The position numbers were made by a program, and so were the translations under genes. Below, one piece after another: positions 18,723-27,998 of a stretch of 63,915 bases of DNA. The stretch is taken from assembly GCF_003287735.1 (NCBI RefSeq), contig NZ_NSCM01000023.1, positions 1 to 63,915 of the forward strand. The letters are read 5' to 3'. A model generated the notes under the pieces. That model had not been told where the DNA came from. It was given only the letters and a program-made list of their open reading frames with translations, and searched no databases. The first letter of the stretch is position 1, and the number at the start of each line of letters is the position of its first letter. The DNA comes from Photorhabdus bodei. GTDB lineage: Bacteria; Pseudomonadota; Gammaproteobacteria; Enterobacterales; Enterobacteriaceae.

Positions 18723-18806
18723 AACGTCTCCGTAATCATTTTGTTGCTGTATTCATTTATGAAGTCGAACGAGGAAACAAAAAGGACAATTGAAAATGAT
18801 TATTTT
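18723..18806 (-). promoter_or_regulatory. fecA promoter region with a Fur-like box
   Basis: The 84-bp gap between fecR and fecA should carry the FecI-dependent fecA promoter. A Fur-like sequence, GAAAATGATTATTTTTTAC near 18792-18810, matches about 13 of 19 positions of the Fur box by eye. The exact FecI promoter elements were not assigned. Confidence 0.45.
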
Positions 18807-19772
18807 TTACGTTAATGATTTTTCTACGGGCAGAACATTCACCCAAAAACGGGTAATATATTGAATCTTAACGGGAAGTGTTTTCTCTATGACGGTTAAT
18901 ATCGTATCGGTATTTTTCATCGGGAAAGTGCCGCTTAACCGTAGCGAGGCGACGGCTGGGTCGCAGCATAATATACCGCTTCGATAGCGGGAGAGGATTG
19001 CTATCACTTCATTCAGTGGCTTATCGCTGAAACTTAGTACACCCTGCGTCCATGCGTTGTCTTCGGCGGTTGCCGCGGTCAGTTCACCAAAATCGGTGGA
19101 GCTGAATCTTAGGCTTTCGCCCTGACGCACAATACATTTACGGTCGGCACCGGTCAGTATCACCTCTACGGCATGTTGCTGCACGCTAAGTAGTGTGGCG
19201 TTGGCTTCCTGACGAACCGTAAATTTGGTGCCTAGCGCAGTCAGTTGTGCATGACGGGTTTGTACACGCAACAGTTTTGCTCCGGTATCATGCCCGGTAG
19301 TGATGGCAATTTCGCCGTACCAGAGATGTACCAGACGTTGTTGAGGAGTAAAATGGACATCTACGGCACTGTCGGTATTGAGTGTAAGCAGTGTACCATC
19401 GCTCAGTCGATGATGCTGAATATCCCCTTTAATAGTATGGTAATCGGCCCGCAGGCCTTCTCCCACCTCCGAACACCACAGTTGCCAGCCACTGCCAGCC
19501 CCTAGAAGTAACAGTATGCCTTTCATCACCTTGCGTCGTGACAGGTAAGTTTCCTGAAGTGCGTGGCTTGCCACATTACCTGGCACTACAAGCATCTGGT
19601 TGCGCAGATTTTCCACTTGCTGCCATGCCCACTGATGATCCTGATGCTGTTCGTACCAGCGCTGCCATTTTTCAGTTTGCAGCGGGCTTACCTGATCGCT
19701 ATTCAGTATCGCATACCAGTGTGATGCTGATTTTAATGCCTGGCGGCGAGAATGGGTTAACATGGTGTCCAT
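18807..19772 (-). CDS. fecR: Ferric citrate sensor, anti-sigma regulator FecR
   Basis: A protein of about 321 aa that spans the inner membrane, receives the signal from FecA in the periplasm and activates FecI. The cytoplasmic N-terminus has [16 protein letters not shown] and the tryptophan-rich [18 protein letters not shown] region. One hydrophobic segment follows ([17 protein letters not shown], about residue 85), then the FecR domain with GEIAITT and [12 protein letters not shown], and a C-terminal STN-like end with [14 protein letters not shown] set the start at 19772 to match E. coli FecR; an in-frame ATG at 19784 overlaps fecI. Confidence 0.93.
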   Translation of the reverse strand: MDTMLTHSRRQALKSASHWYAILNSDQVSPLQTEKWQRWYEQHQDHQWAWQQVENLRNQMLVVPGNVASHALQETYLSRRKVMKGILLLLGAGSGWQLWCSEVGEGLRADYHTIKGDIQHHRLSDGTLLTLNTDSAVDVHFTPQQRLVHLWYGEIAITTGHDTGAKLLRVQTRHAQLTALGTKFTVRQEANATLLSVQQHAVEVILTGADRKCIVRQGESLRFSSTDFGELTAATAEDNAWTQGVLSFSDKPLNEVIAILSRYRSGILCCDPAVASLRLSGTFPMKNTDTILTVIEKTLPVKIQYITRFWVNVLPVEKSLT

Positions 19773-19773
19773 A

Positions 19774-20295
19774 TCAGAGTCCATGCTCCAGACGAAACAG
19801 CAGGCAGTGCTCGGTGGCTTTGGCCATATATTTTTTCACGGAACTGACGGACACATTGAGGCGTGAAGCAATGTCGCTGTAGGTCAAATTTTCAAGCTGA
19901 GACAATAAAAATGCTTGGCGCATTTTGCTGCTCAGGCCATCGATCATCTGGTCGATTTGTTGGAGTGTTTCAAGTTGACACTGACGGATCTCCGGCGAGG
20001 GCATAAATGCCTCGGGCCGTTGTGCCAGCAGTTCCAGATAGGCTTTTTCCAGCGCTTTGCGGCGAAACAGATCGATCATCACTCTTTTGGCGATCGTGCA
20101 GAGGAAAGATTTTTGGTCGCGAATGGCTTGTAGCGAGTCGCCGGCCATCACACGCAGGAAGGTATCCTGCGCTACGTCGTCGGCGTCAAAGGACGATTGC
20201 AGTTTGCGCGTGAGCCAGTTTTTCAGCCAGCCATGATGCGCGCCGTAAAGCGATTCAAGGGTTAGCTCAGCGGAAACAACAATGTGGTCAGACAT
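19774..20295 (-). CDS. fecI: ECF sigma factor FecI
   Basis: A 173-aa extracytoplasmic-function sigma factor that directs RNA polymerase to the fecA promoter when FecR signals ferric citrate. Region 2 is seen in [17 protein letters not shown] and [16 protein letters not shown]; region 4 in [21 protein letters not shown] followed by [12 protein letters not shown]. Length and ends match E. coli FecI exactly. It is the first gene of the locus; a Fur-like box lies about 45-65 bp upstream. Confidence 0.95.
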   Translation of the reverse strand: MSDHIVVSAELTLESLYGAHHGWLKNWLTRKLQSSFDADDVAQDTFLRVMAGDSLQAIRDQKSFLCTIAKRVMIDLFRRKALEKAYLELLAQRPEAFMPSPEIRQCQLETLQQIDQMIDGLSSKMRQAFLLSQLENLTYSDIASRLNVSVSSVKKYMAKATEHCLLFRLEHGL

Positions 20296-20841
20296 AACCT
20301 ATAGCATCAAAAATCAATAATCACGGCATTATCTTAATGTGAGAATAGTTATCATTACAATCATTACTAAGGTTTTTTATTGCATGTTGATGTGACTCAA
20401 GATCGGTGTAGCTGGGAGACTTATCTTCTGTTTCTTTAAGATGTTGGAGTGTAATCGTTGTCTTACCAGATTTCGATATGCGTATTCCGCCTAATTTGAT
20501 CACTGATTCCAGTTACATTAATTTATTTGCCCATCGTTATTTGGGAATAGTGATCGAGGGGGAGTGAATTTCTAAGCTGACTTATGTCTGTCTAAGGGAT
20601 ATTTAGAGACGTTAGTAGTAGAGGGGTAGGTATTCTGGCACTACAGCTATTTGCCGAGTACCTTAAGTTTCTTGTTCTCCATAATTTTCTGTTTCCGTTG
20701 TTGGAAGGAATATCTCAAGGACAGGCGATGATACAATTTAAATTATAGGGGCGGATTCGACTAATAAGTGCAATTTTTCAGAAGGGCGGTCAGTTGCTAT
20801 AGTAGGCATATTTCACTAAATATGCCCGAATTAACTAAATA
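20296..20841. other. Intergenic region upstream of fecI
   Basis: It holds the Fur-like box at 20341-20359 and otherwise no gene I can support. A 60-codon minus-strand frame at 20321-20503 overlaps that box and lacks a recognisable product. The rest is plain sequence ending just after a small membrane protein gene. Confidence 0.4.
20341..20359. promoter_or_regulatory. Fur-like box upstream of fecIR
   Basis: GAGAATAGTTATCATTACA matches the 19-bp Fur consensus (GATAATGATAATCATTATC) at about 13 positions. It lies upstream of fecI, as in E. coli, where Fur-Fe2+ represses fecIR. Confidence 0.55.
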
Positions 20842-21531
20842 TTAGCTCTTATATTTTTTACATAGTTGTTTATTATAAAAAGCATGCAATTTTTTAGAAA
20901 AATATATTGCCTTAACAATAGAACCAATCTCACAGAAAAATATTAAAATTAAATGTACCAAAAGAACCTCGACGAAAAGGAAGAGGCACAGTTTGCTACC
21001 AGACTCCCAGTTAGCTTTACTATGTATTGTTTCAGTTATACCCTGAATCCCTGTAATAAACTCTCCTACAGAAAGACAAATTAATACAAGTAGTATTCCG
21101 ACTGAAAAAAATAGTCTCTTTTGTGAAACTACAGGAAGTTCATTTCTTTTCTTCAAGAAAATTTTGTCTTGCTTCAGAAAGTCATAAGCCGATGACTGAA
21201 CTGATAACTTCTGTTTTGAGTATAGATAGTCAAAACAGAATTGTAATGTGATAATAGGATATTTTAAGCCATAATCAGCAAGCTTTAGTTCTCTGGAGTA
21301 ATTCTCGATTTTATTGTTATCATGTATTTCTTGATATATTAGTCCTATTGCCTCTGTTTTTTTATTTACTGGTAATATACTATATTTATCGTTTGTAATC
21401 ATATTAATTAATTTAAAATGGGATTTTAGCGCTTTAAACAATAAATTAAGCAAAACAATGAATACAGGAATGGCAGCTATAAATTGAGGCACGGTCAGTC
21501 CTAAATCAGATATGAATTCTTTAAGAGTCAT
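20842..21531 (-). CDS. Small membrane protein of unknown function, next to the McrBC-like pair
   Basis: A 229-aa protein that I do not recognise. It has an N-terminal hydrophobic segment (about residues 12-35), a soluble middle of about 110 residues, and two further hydrophobic segments (about 147-168 and 182-208), with a short basic C-terminus. That suggests three or four membrane passes and a cytosolic loop. AGGA lies upstream of the ATG. It is on the same strand 280 bp downstream of the DUF2357-like nuclease gene, so it may belong with that defence pair. Confidence 0.7.
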   Translation of the reverse strand: MTLKEFISDLGLTVPQFIAAIPVFIVLLNLLFKALKSHFKLINMITNDKYSILPVNKKTEAIGLIYQEIHDNNKIENYSRELKLADYGLKYPIITLQFCFDYLYSKQKLSVQSSAYDFLKQDKIFLKKRNELPVVSQKRLFFSVGILLVLICLSVGEFITGIQGITETIHSKANWESGSKLCLFLFVEVLLVHLILIFFCEIGSIVKAIYFSKKLHAFYNKQLCKKYKS

Positions 21532-21627
21532 AAATTATCCTGTTTAGTTAAATTGGGAGAGGTTATTATGATATTTTTCATAGTTAAAAACCAGTAAAAG
21601 ATCACGTGCTAGGGAGGTGGTTTAAGG

Positions 21628-21655
21628 CTGCCAAGCAATTATGCTTGGCAGTTTT
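21628..21655 (+). terminator. Strong stem-loop between membrane protein and nuclease gene
   Basis: CTGCCAAGCA and TGCTTGGCAG form a perfect 10-bp stem with an ATTA loop, followed by TTTT on the plus strand. The genes on both sides are on the minus strand, where no T-run follows, so as a classic terminator it points away from them. It may still attenuate or process the transcript. Confidence 0.5.
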
Positions 21656-21811
21656 GCATAGTAAGTGCAATATCATTACTCTATGAGTCAATAAGCTCAT
21701 ATTCTGCATGAGTTGAAGGTATTGATAGAGGTTTTAATAATGAATAATAAATATTTTCATACGATGAAACCATAGTATCTACTAACTATAATTTCATCGT
21801 GCTGAAATGGG

Positions 21812-23659
21812 TTAAGCAGATTCTTGTATGATATTTGGTAGTTCTCTGGATTCAAATTTTTTGCACATTTTGTCTACAATGAGACCAATCATTTTTTCGA
21901 AAATGAAATTATTCTGAAATTCTTGTCCGGGACTTATTGAGCCAACATTGAGAGATGGTTCGATAGGGTTATCTGAAAATATATTAAAGCTGTCTGTATG
22001 ATAATGTTTGATTATGGCGGATATATTTGGGGTAATTACTGTTAAGCCTAATATGTTTTTATTTTTTGAACTGATATCATGCAGTCCATGTAGATATTTC
22101 ATAGTCAGTTCTGGAAGGTAATGAGTGAATCCTTTTTTATGAGTTGTGTATTTTGCATCCAGAATGTAGTGATATCTTGAAACACCGTTTTCAACTGTAA
22201 TTACAAAGTCAGGAGAACGATTTGAGTTTTTAGAAAAATGATTTCTTATATTTATCTTACCGTTATTTATGGTCCAGTTTTCGGAATTGATTAACGATTC
22301 CTCGCCAGACTTTTTGTTTTTGTGCATCCAGTATTTAGGTTCATAATGTAAAGTGATTCTTGTATTATTAATTTTATAGCAAAAAAATGACTTTCCGTCA
22401 TTGCTATCGAACGGAGTAGTGTATCTGAAATACTTATCAAGAATCTCTTTTAAATAGAAAAGGGAATAGTATTCAAAAAGTTTTGGTATGCTTTTTAATG
22501 ATAAAAGCTCTTCTTGAGTACTCCAATCTGGACTTCCAAACCTATACCAGCTAATTATTTTATTAAATATTGAAAGATAGGTCTTGTGATTTTTAACTTT
22601 CATTGTGAGTGTAGGAATGCCGGTTAGCTGTCTTTTTACCGGTATCCTTTTGTTTAATTTTCTTTTAATATGGTTGAGGTAAATTAACATTTCCTTGCAT
22701 TTTTTAATTTTATTGTGATTGATTTTTCGTTGGAATTTTCTAATTTGGTTGTAAAAGCTAACATATTCACTATATGTATTGTTTTTTTCTTGATATTGAG
22801 TTGGTGTTTCAAAGCCTGCAAGAAGTCCAGAAACAGCTAGTTTTAATGTAGTAATAAAACCATGAAGCACTTGATTCTCATAAACATCACTATCATTACA
22901 AAGTGAGCTTTCTCTAATTTTTAGACTGCTGTAAAATTTACCATTGTATTCAAGAATAGCATCTTGTTCTTGAGGTGTTTCAAATAATTCCTCGATATTA
23001 TCACAAATCCATGAGAGGGTTTGGTCATCTACGTTAGTACTTTCTGTAGGCGCAATGAACTGGTATTTTGTAGTAAGTTTCGTGATTGGCTCGAATAATA
23101 TAGCATCAATTAACTGAGAGAGATTTTTTATTGTTTTTTCCATCCACTCTAAAAAAATATCCGCAGGAGTATCACCATCTTTAAAACCCGCATTTCTGCG
23201 GGTTACACGGAAGAAAGAATATAAAGCATCATTATTGTGCTTAGCTAAGAAAGATAGCATGTCGTTAACTCTCTCTGCATTAATTTTCTTCGCTAAAACA
23301 TCAATCTTCTGAAATAGAACTAGTTTCTCCTTTTCATCATGCTCAAGGATAAGAAAAAATTCTGCTATACCGAAATAGTTATGAAAGAATGTTTCATATT
23401 GATAATTGATCGTTTTTTTAGGGTGCCACGTATACACCCATTTATTATTTCTAATGTCATGAAAGATATCGGTGTATTCAATTTCGTTTTCATGTAAGCT
23501 CAGGCAAACGCGCTCGTAAGCACTATCTAAAGAAATTTTTATATCAATAGCTTCATCTTCAAGAATATACGGTGATGCATAGTGAGTAGAATCTTGCTCA
23601 AATAATTCTATAAGTTCATTCTTTCTAGGTCCATTTAAAATGGTTAATTCTAGCTTCAT
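21812..23659 (-). CDS. DUF2357-type McrC-like PD-(D/E)XK nuclease
   Basis: A 615-aa protein, second gene of a McrBC-like pair. The C-terminal third holds a PD-(D/E)XK core: RSPDFVITVENG (about residue 476) followed by YILDAKYTT (about 494), then a helical HYLPELTMKYLHG segment. The N-terminal part carries an all-beta to helical region of the kind annotated as DUF2357 in McrC relatives. The start at 23659 has AAAGGA nine bases upstream and lies 12 bases after the AAA+ gene. In such systems the AAA+ partner binds target nucleic acid and translocates, and this subunit cuts. The target is unknown. Confidence 0.78.
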   Translation of the reverse strand: MKLELTILNGPRKNELIELFEQDSTHYASPYILEDEAIDIKISLDSAYERVCLSLHENEIEYTDIFHDIRNNKWVYTWHPKKTINYQYETFFHNYFGIAEFFLILEHDEKEKLVLFQKIDVLAKKINAERVNDMLSFLAKHNNDALYSFFRVTRRNAGFKDGDTPADIFLEWMEKTIKNLSQLIDAILFEPITKLTTKYQFIAPTESTNVDDQTLSWICDNIEELFETPQEQDAILEYNGKFYSSLKIRESSLCNDSDVYENQVLHGFITTLKLAVSGLLAGFETPTQYQEKNNTYSEYVSFYNQIRKFQRKINHNKIKKCKEMLIYLNHIKRKLNKRIPVKRQLTGIPTLTMKVKNHKTYLSIFNKIISWYRFGSPDWSTQEELLSLKSIPKLFEYYSLFYLKEILDKYFRYTTPFDSNDGKSFFCYKINNTRITLHYEPKYWMHKNKKSGEESLINSENWTINNGKINIRNHFSKNSNRSPDFVITVENGVSRYHYILDAKYTTHKKGFTHYLPELTMKYLHGLHDISSKNKNILGLTVITPNISAIIKHYHTDSFNIFSDNPIEPSLNVGSISPGQEFQNNFIFEKMIGLIVDKMCKKFESRELPNIIQESA

Positions 23660-23671
23660 TTTTATTGTCCT

Positions 23672-26215
23672 TTAAAAATAAGAGTAGGAGTCACCGTAAA
23701 TATCGCCGTGATCAATAATATTATTGATGGACGCTTTTGAGATAGTGAAGTTACATTCAGAAAATTTTTGCTCAAGATCATTAAGTCTATCTTTAAAAGA
23801 ACTACCATAGCCTTCAATGAGAGGAATTATGTGTTGATTAACTGCATAATCAAGAGGTGCTACATGCATGCTTTCAATCTCGTTTGCAACATGACAATAT
23901 CTTTTCATAGCATTGATTTTTCTTTGGCTAACTTTTATTGATGTTGTCCTTGCCATAGGTTGAGAAAGAATATCGAGAATGTTTTCTAAAGCGCTTTCTT
24001 CATCTTGAGTAAAACTTGCATCGGATACTGAAATGTTAAATGCATTGTTTAAATTTGCGAAATCTAATGCGCCATCAAAATTTGCAATTTGTGATGGTAG
24101 AGATTTGTAATTGAAATTGTGGTCCATTGTAATAATAGGAACTCGGTCAATCAATCGGGGAGACAGTTTCTCAGTTGTAGAATCATTGTTTATTGTGGCT
24201 AAAAATCTTAAGTTCTTAGGAACACTGAAAAAACGGTCGGACGTTGTTGGTATTCCCGTATCGATCATTCTATTAGCGCCTTCAGGGTCGCACATGCCAA
24301 GGAAGTCTGACCAATAATGCTCTATACTAGAGAGGTTGGCTTCATCTAAGAGAACCATCTTCAGGTAATCATTATTCTTTGTATTTTTTAAAAATTCATA
24401 TAACCCAGTTCTTGATGGTTGGTATAAGTCTTTTAAAGAATTATAGAAGCCTAATATATCTCTGCCTGATACCCAGGCGCGGCCAACAGCTATGTTAAGG
24501 AAGTTTGTACCAGAAAAAGTTAACTCATCGTCAGCAAGGCCTAGATGTTTAGCTAGACGTATAGCTGTAGATGTTTTACCTGTACCTGGAGGGCCAGCTA
24601 ATATGGTCATAAAGGATTGAGATATGTTTATAATTAAATTAGCCATTTCATCAAATGTGAAATTCCTACCACCGTCCGAGCTAAATGACTGCATTAGATA
24701 ATGAATGTAATCACTTCTGTTACTTTTATCTAATTTAAGTTCTGAGGGTTTAATCTTCATAGGCTCACTTAGAGCCAGGACATTTTTTCTTTTCTCCCCT
24801 CGAAGGATAGTAGTCAATGTGCTGATTTCAGCGAGTTTGTCAGGAAGTTGAGGTGATTCGAGCATGGCTTCTTGGGTTTTTAAAGCATTCTCAATGACTC
24901 TATTTTCGGTTTCAATTTCTTGCTTTCGTCTTTTTAAATATTCTATTTCTTTGTCTAATGTATTGAATTCATTGATTTGCTCTTGAGTGGATAAAAAATT
25001 ATCGATTATTTTTTCGTTCTCTTGAATTGAGTGCTCAAGTTTTGAATTTTGCTCAGTTAGTTCCTTTTGTTTTTCTAAAAGAACTTGGTGAGCATCTTCA
25101 TCGGATTGCTTTTTTATTTCATCTATTCTTTCTTTTGCTTTCTTTTTCTCTATTTCAATGTCTTTAATTTCATTATTTAACTCTTCTTTCTTTTGAAGAA
25201 TTAATCGTTCATGATCTTTTAATTCATTATTTAATGACGCTTTTTTAGATTCGAATTGATCTTCTAATTCTTTGTTTTTCTCTTTGAGTAGAAAGTCTCT
25301 ATTTTTATCAAAATATTTATCTAAGTACAGCCTTCCGTCTCTAGTTTCAGCTAAGAATTCATTTATTATTTCACTACCGTAATCACTTTTATCAAGAAAT
25401 TCTGATAACAAATTTCTCAATCTTGTCATTCTTTCATTATTACTTATTGCTTTATTTTTCTTAACATATTCTTCAATGCCTTGTGATAAACGTTGTGCTT
25501 CACTTTTTCCTAGTAAAAAATTTTTTCCTTTTCCGAAATTATTCTTTGTAAAGTAAGATATTAATCTTACGTCTGAGATGTAATCAATTTTCTCATATTG
25601 AATTACCGATACTTCTTTCAGATTCTTTATGAATTTTTTGGTTATTCCTTTTATCTTTATGATTTCAATGGAGTTATTTTCACTTAACTCATTTAAAGAA
25701 ATTTTGGCCACAAAATCAGTATTAAGTTGTAATGGAGATGGAGTTGTTAGTGGTGAGAGGAGCCAGTTCTCATTTTGCTTAGTTGCTTTGAAAGGACCAT
25801 ATATATAACTTTCATTTTGTATGAAGAAATAGTTACTAGGCAAATCGAAAGCATAATCTACAGACCCTGAAGTTATATCGGGCAAATTTATATCTAAAAT
25901 TGGTATGAGTAAGTGTCTTTCTAATCTACTGGCCTTATTTCCCACAGTATAGTGCTTTTGTAATCTGGAGTTTGATTTCCAATCCTCTTCTTCGCTATTA
26001 AAGTACTCATTAAGTATGAATATTTCATCTGTTTTAAAAGATTGGTTAATACTTAAAAAATTCTTAGATACAAATATTCCACCATTAGGGAACTCTCCCG
26101 ATTGAATATCTGACACACTTCCATCTTCATTAAGATGAGCCAGGGGAATAATTAGCCCCATATCAGGGTTTGCTGAATGGTTTTCGTCCTTTATGACAAG
26201 CAAGCGGTCATTCAT
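23672..26215 (-). CDS. McrB-like AAA+ protein with a long coiled coil
   Basis: An 847-aa protein. Residues 1-290 are a mixed N-terminal region, about 300-455 a long charged coiled coil rich in E and K, and about 490-800 an AAA+ motor. Walker A is AGPPGTGKTST (about 540), Walker B is MVLLDEANLSS (about 620), and LSPRLIDRVPII (about 685) carries the likely arginine finger. The layout, with DEAN and a downstream PD-(D/E)XK partner, is that of the McrB branch. The McrB GTP-specificity motif MNxxDR is not clear: the equivalent place reads TINNDSTTE, so ATP use is possible. A coiled coil fused to McrB is reported for the CoCoNuT type IV systems; membership there is inference. AAGGAG precedes the start. 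Confidence 0.82.
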   Translation of the reverse strand: MNDRLLVIKDENHSANPDMGLIIPLAHLNEDGSVSDIQSGEFPNGGIFVSKNFLSINQSFKTDEIFILNEYFNSEEEDWKSNSRLQKHYTVGNKASRLERHLLIPILDINLPDITSGSVDYAFDLPSNYFFIQNESYIYGPFKATKQNENWLLSPLTTPSPLQLNTDFVAKISLNELSENNSIEIIKIKGITKKFIKNLKEVSVIQYEKIDYISDVRLISYFTKNNFGKGKNFLLGKSEAQRLSQGIEEYVKKNKAISNNERMTRLRNLLSEFLDKSDYGSEIINEFLAETRDGRLYLDKYFDKNRDFLLKEKNKELEDQFESKKASLNNELKDHERLILQKKEELNNEIKDIEIEKKKAKERIDEIKKQSDEDAHQVLLEKQKELTEQNSKLEHSIQENEKIIDNFLSTQEQINEFNTLDKEIEYLKRRKQEIETENRVIENALKTQEAMLESPQLPDKLAEISTLTTILRGEKRKNVLALSEPMKIKPSELKLDKSNRSDYIHYLMQSFSSDGGRNFTFDEMANLIINISQSFMTILAGPPGTGKTSTAIRLAKHLGLADDELTFSGTNFLNIAVGRAWVSGRDILGFYNSLKDLYQPSRTGLYEFLKNTKNNDYLKMVLLDEANLSSIEHYWSDFLGMCDPEGANRMIDTGIPTTSDRFFSVPKNLRFLATINNDSTTEKLSPRLIDRVPIITMDHNFNYKSLPSQIANFDGALDFANLNNAFNISVSDASFTQDEESALENILDILSQPMARTTSIKVSQRKINAMKRYCHVANEIESMHVAPLDYAVNQHIIPLIEGYGSSFKDRLNDLEQKFSECNFTISKASINNIIDHGDIYGDSYSYF

Positions 26216-26635
26216 TATTAGACTCCTTAATTATAACAATATGAAATTAATATTAAGATTATAATGTGGAAAGTAACAGTTTGTATTTCTTGCATCAATA
26301 GTGATATATCCATAAATATTATTCTTCTGCAAGTCCATATCGCTACAATGCAAGATTTTTTTAGGTGGTTGTTTGGTAGTCAATGTGGTTTTTTTATTAA
26401 TTTTATAGTTAAAAATCAACAAATTTTTTGTTTTTTTCGAGTCTGGCCTTCGTGCTATCTGAAAGCAAAGGGTTACAGAAACTTTCACTCATTCAAGTAA
26501 ATGTGCCTTATCCTGAACGTGATAAAACAGGTATTAAGAAAAGCCATTTTTGTCTATCAGTGTGGTTTTAGAATCTGGGAAAAGAGGCAAGGATACTATG
26601 TGTAGCAGCTCGCGTTTAAATTTCAGCGGACTCGC
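26216..26635. other. Intergenic region at the right end of the island
   Basis: Overlapping frames on both strands here are low-complexity AT-rich shadows. The only notable element is the leuX-like attachment remnant at 26436-26452, close to the end of the McrBC-like operon. Confidence 0.4.
26436..26452. other. Candidate right attachment-site remnant (leuX-like core)
   Basis: TTCGAGTCTGGCCTTCG matches the E. coli leuX tRNA 3' end (TTCGAGTCCGGCCTTCG) at 16 of 17 positions. It shares 13 of 15 core bases with the copy at 2413-2427. No tRNA body precedes it; the upstream bases are a T-run. Paired with the integrase remnant near the other copy, it is best read as the far junction of a P4-type island. 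Confidence 0.45.
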
Positions 26636-26764
26636 TTAAAACCAGACTGTGCTGGTTTTTCCCCGACGAGCTACGCCAACAAAGACGCTATTTCGGGGGA
26701 TGCGCAGGTTATGGCAGACTGCTATTTTGGTGGAATCAATAAACGCCATACTGTCTGTTGGCAT
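26636..26764 (-). pseudogene. IS982-family transposase fragment
   Basis: A minus-strand frame reads MPTDSMAFIDSTKIAVCHN, then LRIPR and a VFVGVARRGKTSTVWF end before an early stop. FIDSTK.xVCHN.RIP and RGKTS..WF are characteristic of IS982-family transposases. The frame remains open a little upstream, then fades. Only about 45 codons of a roughly 300-codon gene remain, so the element is dead. Confidence 0.7.
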
Positions 26765-26965
26765 TTGCTGAATTCGAATATACTCAAATATGCTCCAGGA
26801 GGCCAAGCAGAGGATAAATCGAAATAGGTACAGAGATAGATCTGGATATGAGACTGTTGGAAAATTTGAATCATGAATACTTCAAACATGATTTCTGCGT
26901 ATATTGCTAATTATATTGCTAATAAAGTAGCGAATCCTTGAAATTACCAAATAGGGTATCACAAG

Positions 26966-27912
26966 ATGAAGATTCAACAAGTACCAGTCATAGAGTATAA
27001 GGATATTTCTACTGGCCATTTTGAAGTCAGCCAGTTTATTAGAATTTTGAAAAAGTTCGGACATATTCACATCACCAATATTACTGATCCAGCTTTTGTC
27101 ATTGGGTCCGTACATCTAAAGCGTGTTGCTCAGCAACTATTTGATCTGCCAGACGAAATTAAAATGCAGTTTTATATTGGTAACTCTGACGGTCATCGAG
27201 GATACGTTCCGGTTACTGAGAAAGGACAATATGCAGATGAAAAGGATCGAGTGTACGAGGCGTTTGATATTGGCCCGCAGGTGGTGCGCCTGAATGGATT
27301 CTGAGCGGAGAAAATCGCTATCCAAGCTAGGTTTTAAACGCAAGCGAGGTTATCGATAGGTATTTTGATTTTTCGCTTTCACTCGGGCGTTTGATCACTT
27401 CTGCGCTCATATCACATTACAGCCATCATGAAATCAACATTGTTGATGCAACCTGTAATCCAGCAAGCCAGCTCCGACTGATTCATTATCTTTCGCATGA
27501 ACCAGAAGAAATCCAACAGGCATCCAGCATGGGTGCCCATACAGACTATGAGTTTTTCACTCTTTTATTGCAGGATTCTCCGGGACTGTTCTATAGAATG
27601 AATAATAACGAGCCTTGGCAGGCCGTACCTGCAATGAAAAACTCTCTATTACTAATTGCGGGCGATGTACTGGAAGTACTTTCAAATGGAGAAATTCGCT
27701 CACTTATTCACCGGGTGTTGGCTAATGGTGATGAACGATATAGTTTTGCATTCTTTATGAACCTTAACCCTGATACACATCTAAAACGGCCAGGCGAACC
27801 TGATTTTAATATTGGTAATCATCTGATTTCACAACTGACTCGGGATTTCCCATATCTTCGCAGCAAAATAAATGCAACTTATAACCCCGTATTTGAGGAG
27901 AGAGCCAAGTGA
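26966..27912 (+). pseudogene. 2-oxoglutarate/Fe(II) oxygenase (isopenicillin N synthase family), frameshifted
   Basis: Two frames, 26966-27304 and about 27330-27912, are parts of one oxygenase of about 310 residues. The first carries the DIOX_N-type start (VPVIEYKDI, FGHIHITNI, GHRGYVPVTEKGQ). The second has the iron ligands HTDYEFFTLLLQD and SLIHRVLANGDERYSFAFF, with the R-x-S 2-oxoglutarate site. Frame is lost near 27302 and a TAG at 27329-27331 interrupts the resumed frame, so no whole protein is made. The overlapping dehydrogenase start downstream suggests it once belonged to a small biosynthetic operon. Confidence 0.85.
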
Positions 27913-27998
27913 GGAGATTTGAAAGTAAACGAGTGGTTGTAACTGGCGGGGCAAGCGGGATAGGAGAAGCGATCGCAAGGATAACACCATTCAGTTAA
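27909..27998 (+). pseudogene. Short-chain dehydrogenase, N-terminal remnant
   Basis: A GTG start at 27909 overlaps the oxygenase stop. It reads RFESKRVVVTGGASGIGEAI, the TGGxxxGIG dinucleotide-binding start of SDR enzymes, then loses homology and stops at 27998. Only about 25 of the usual 250 residues survive. It was probably co-transcribed with the oxygenase. Confidence 0.7.

Noticed and set aside
20321..20503. 60-codon minus-strand frame upstream of fecI
   Set aside because: It overlaps the Fur-like box and fecI promoter region, has no recognisable product and no clear ribosome site.
26231..26500. Overlapping frames on both strands (78 and 85 codons)
   Set aside because: AT-rich low-complexity sequence with no family resemblance; the two frames overlap each other and the att-like core.
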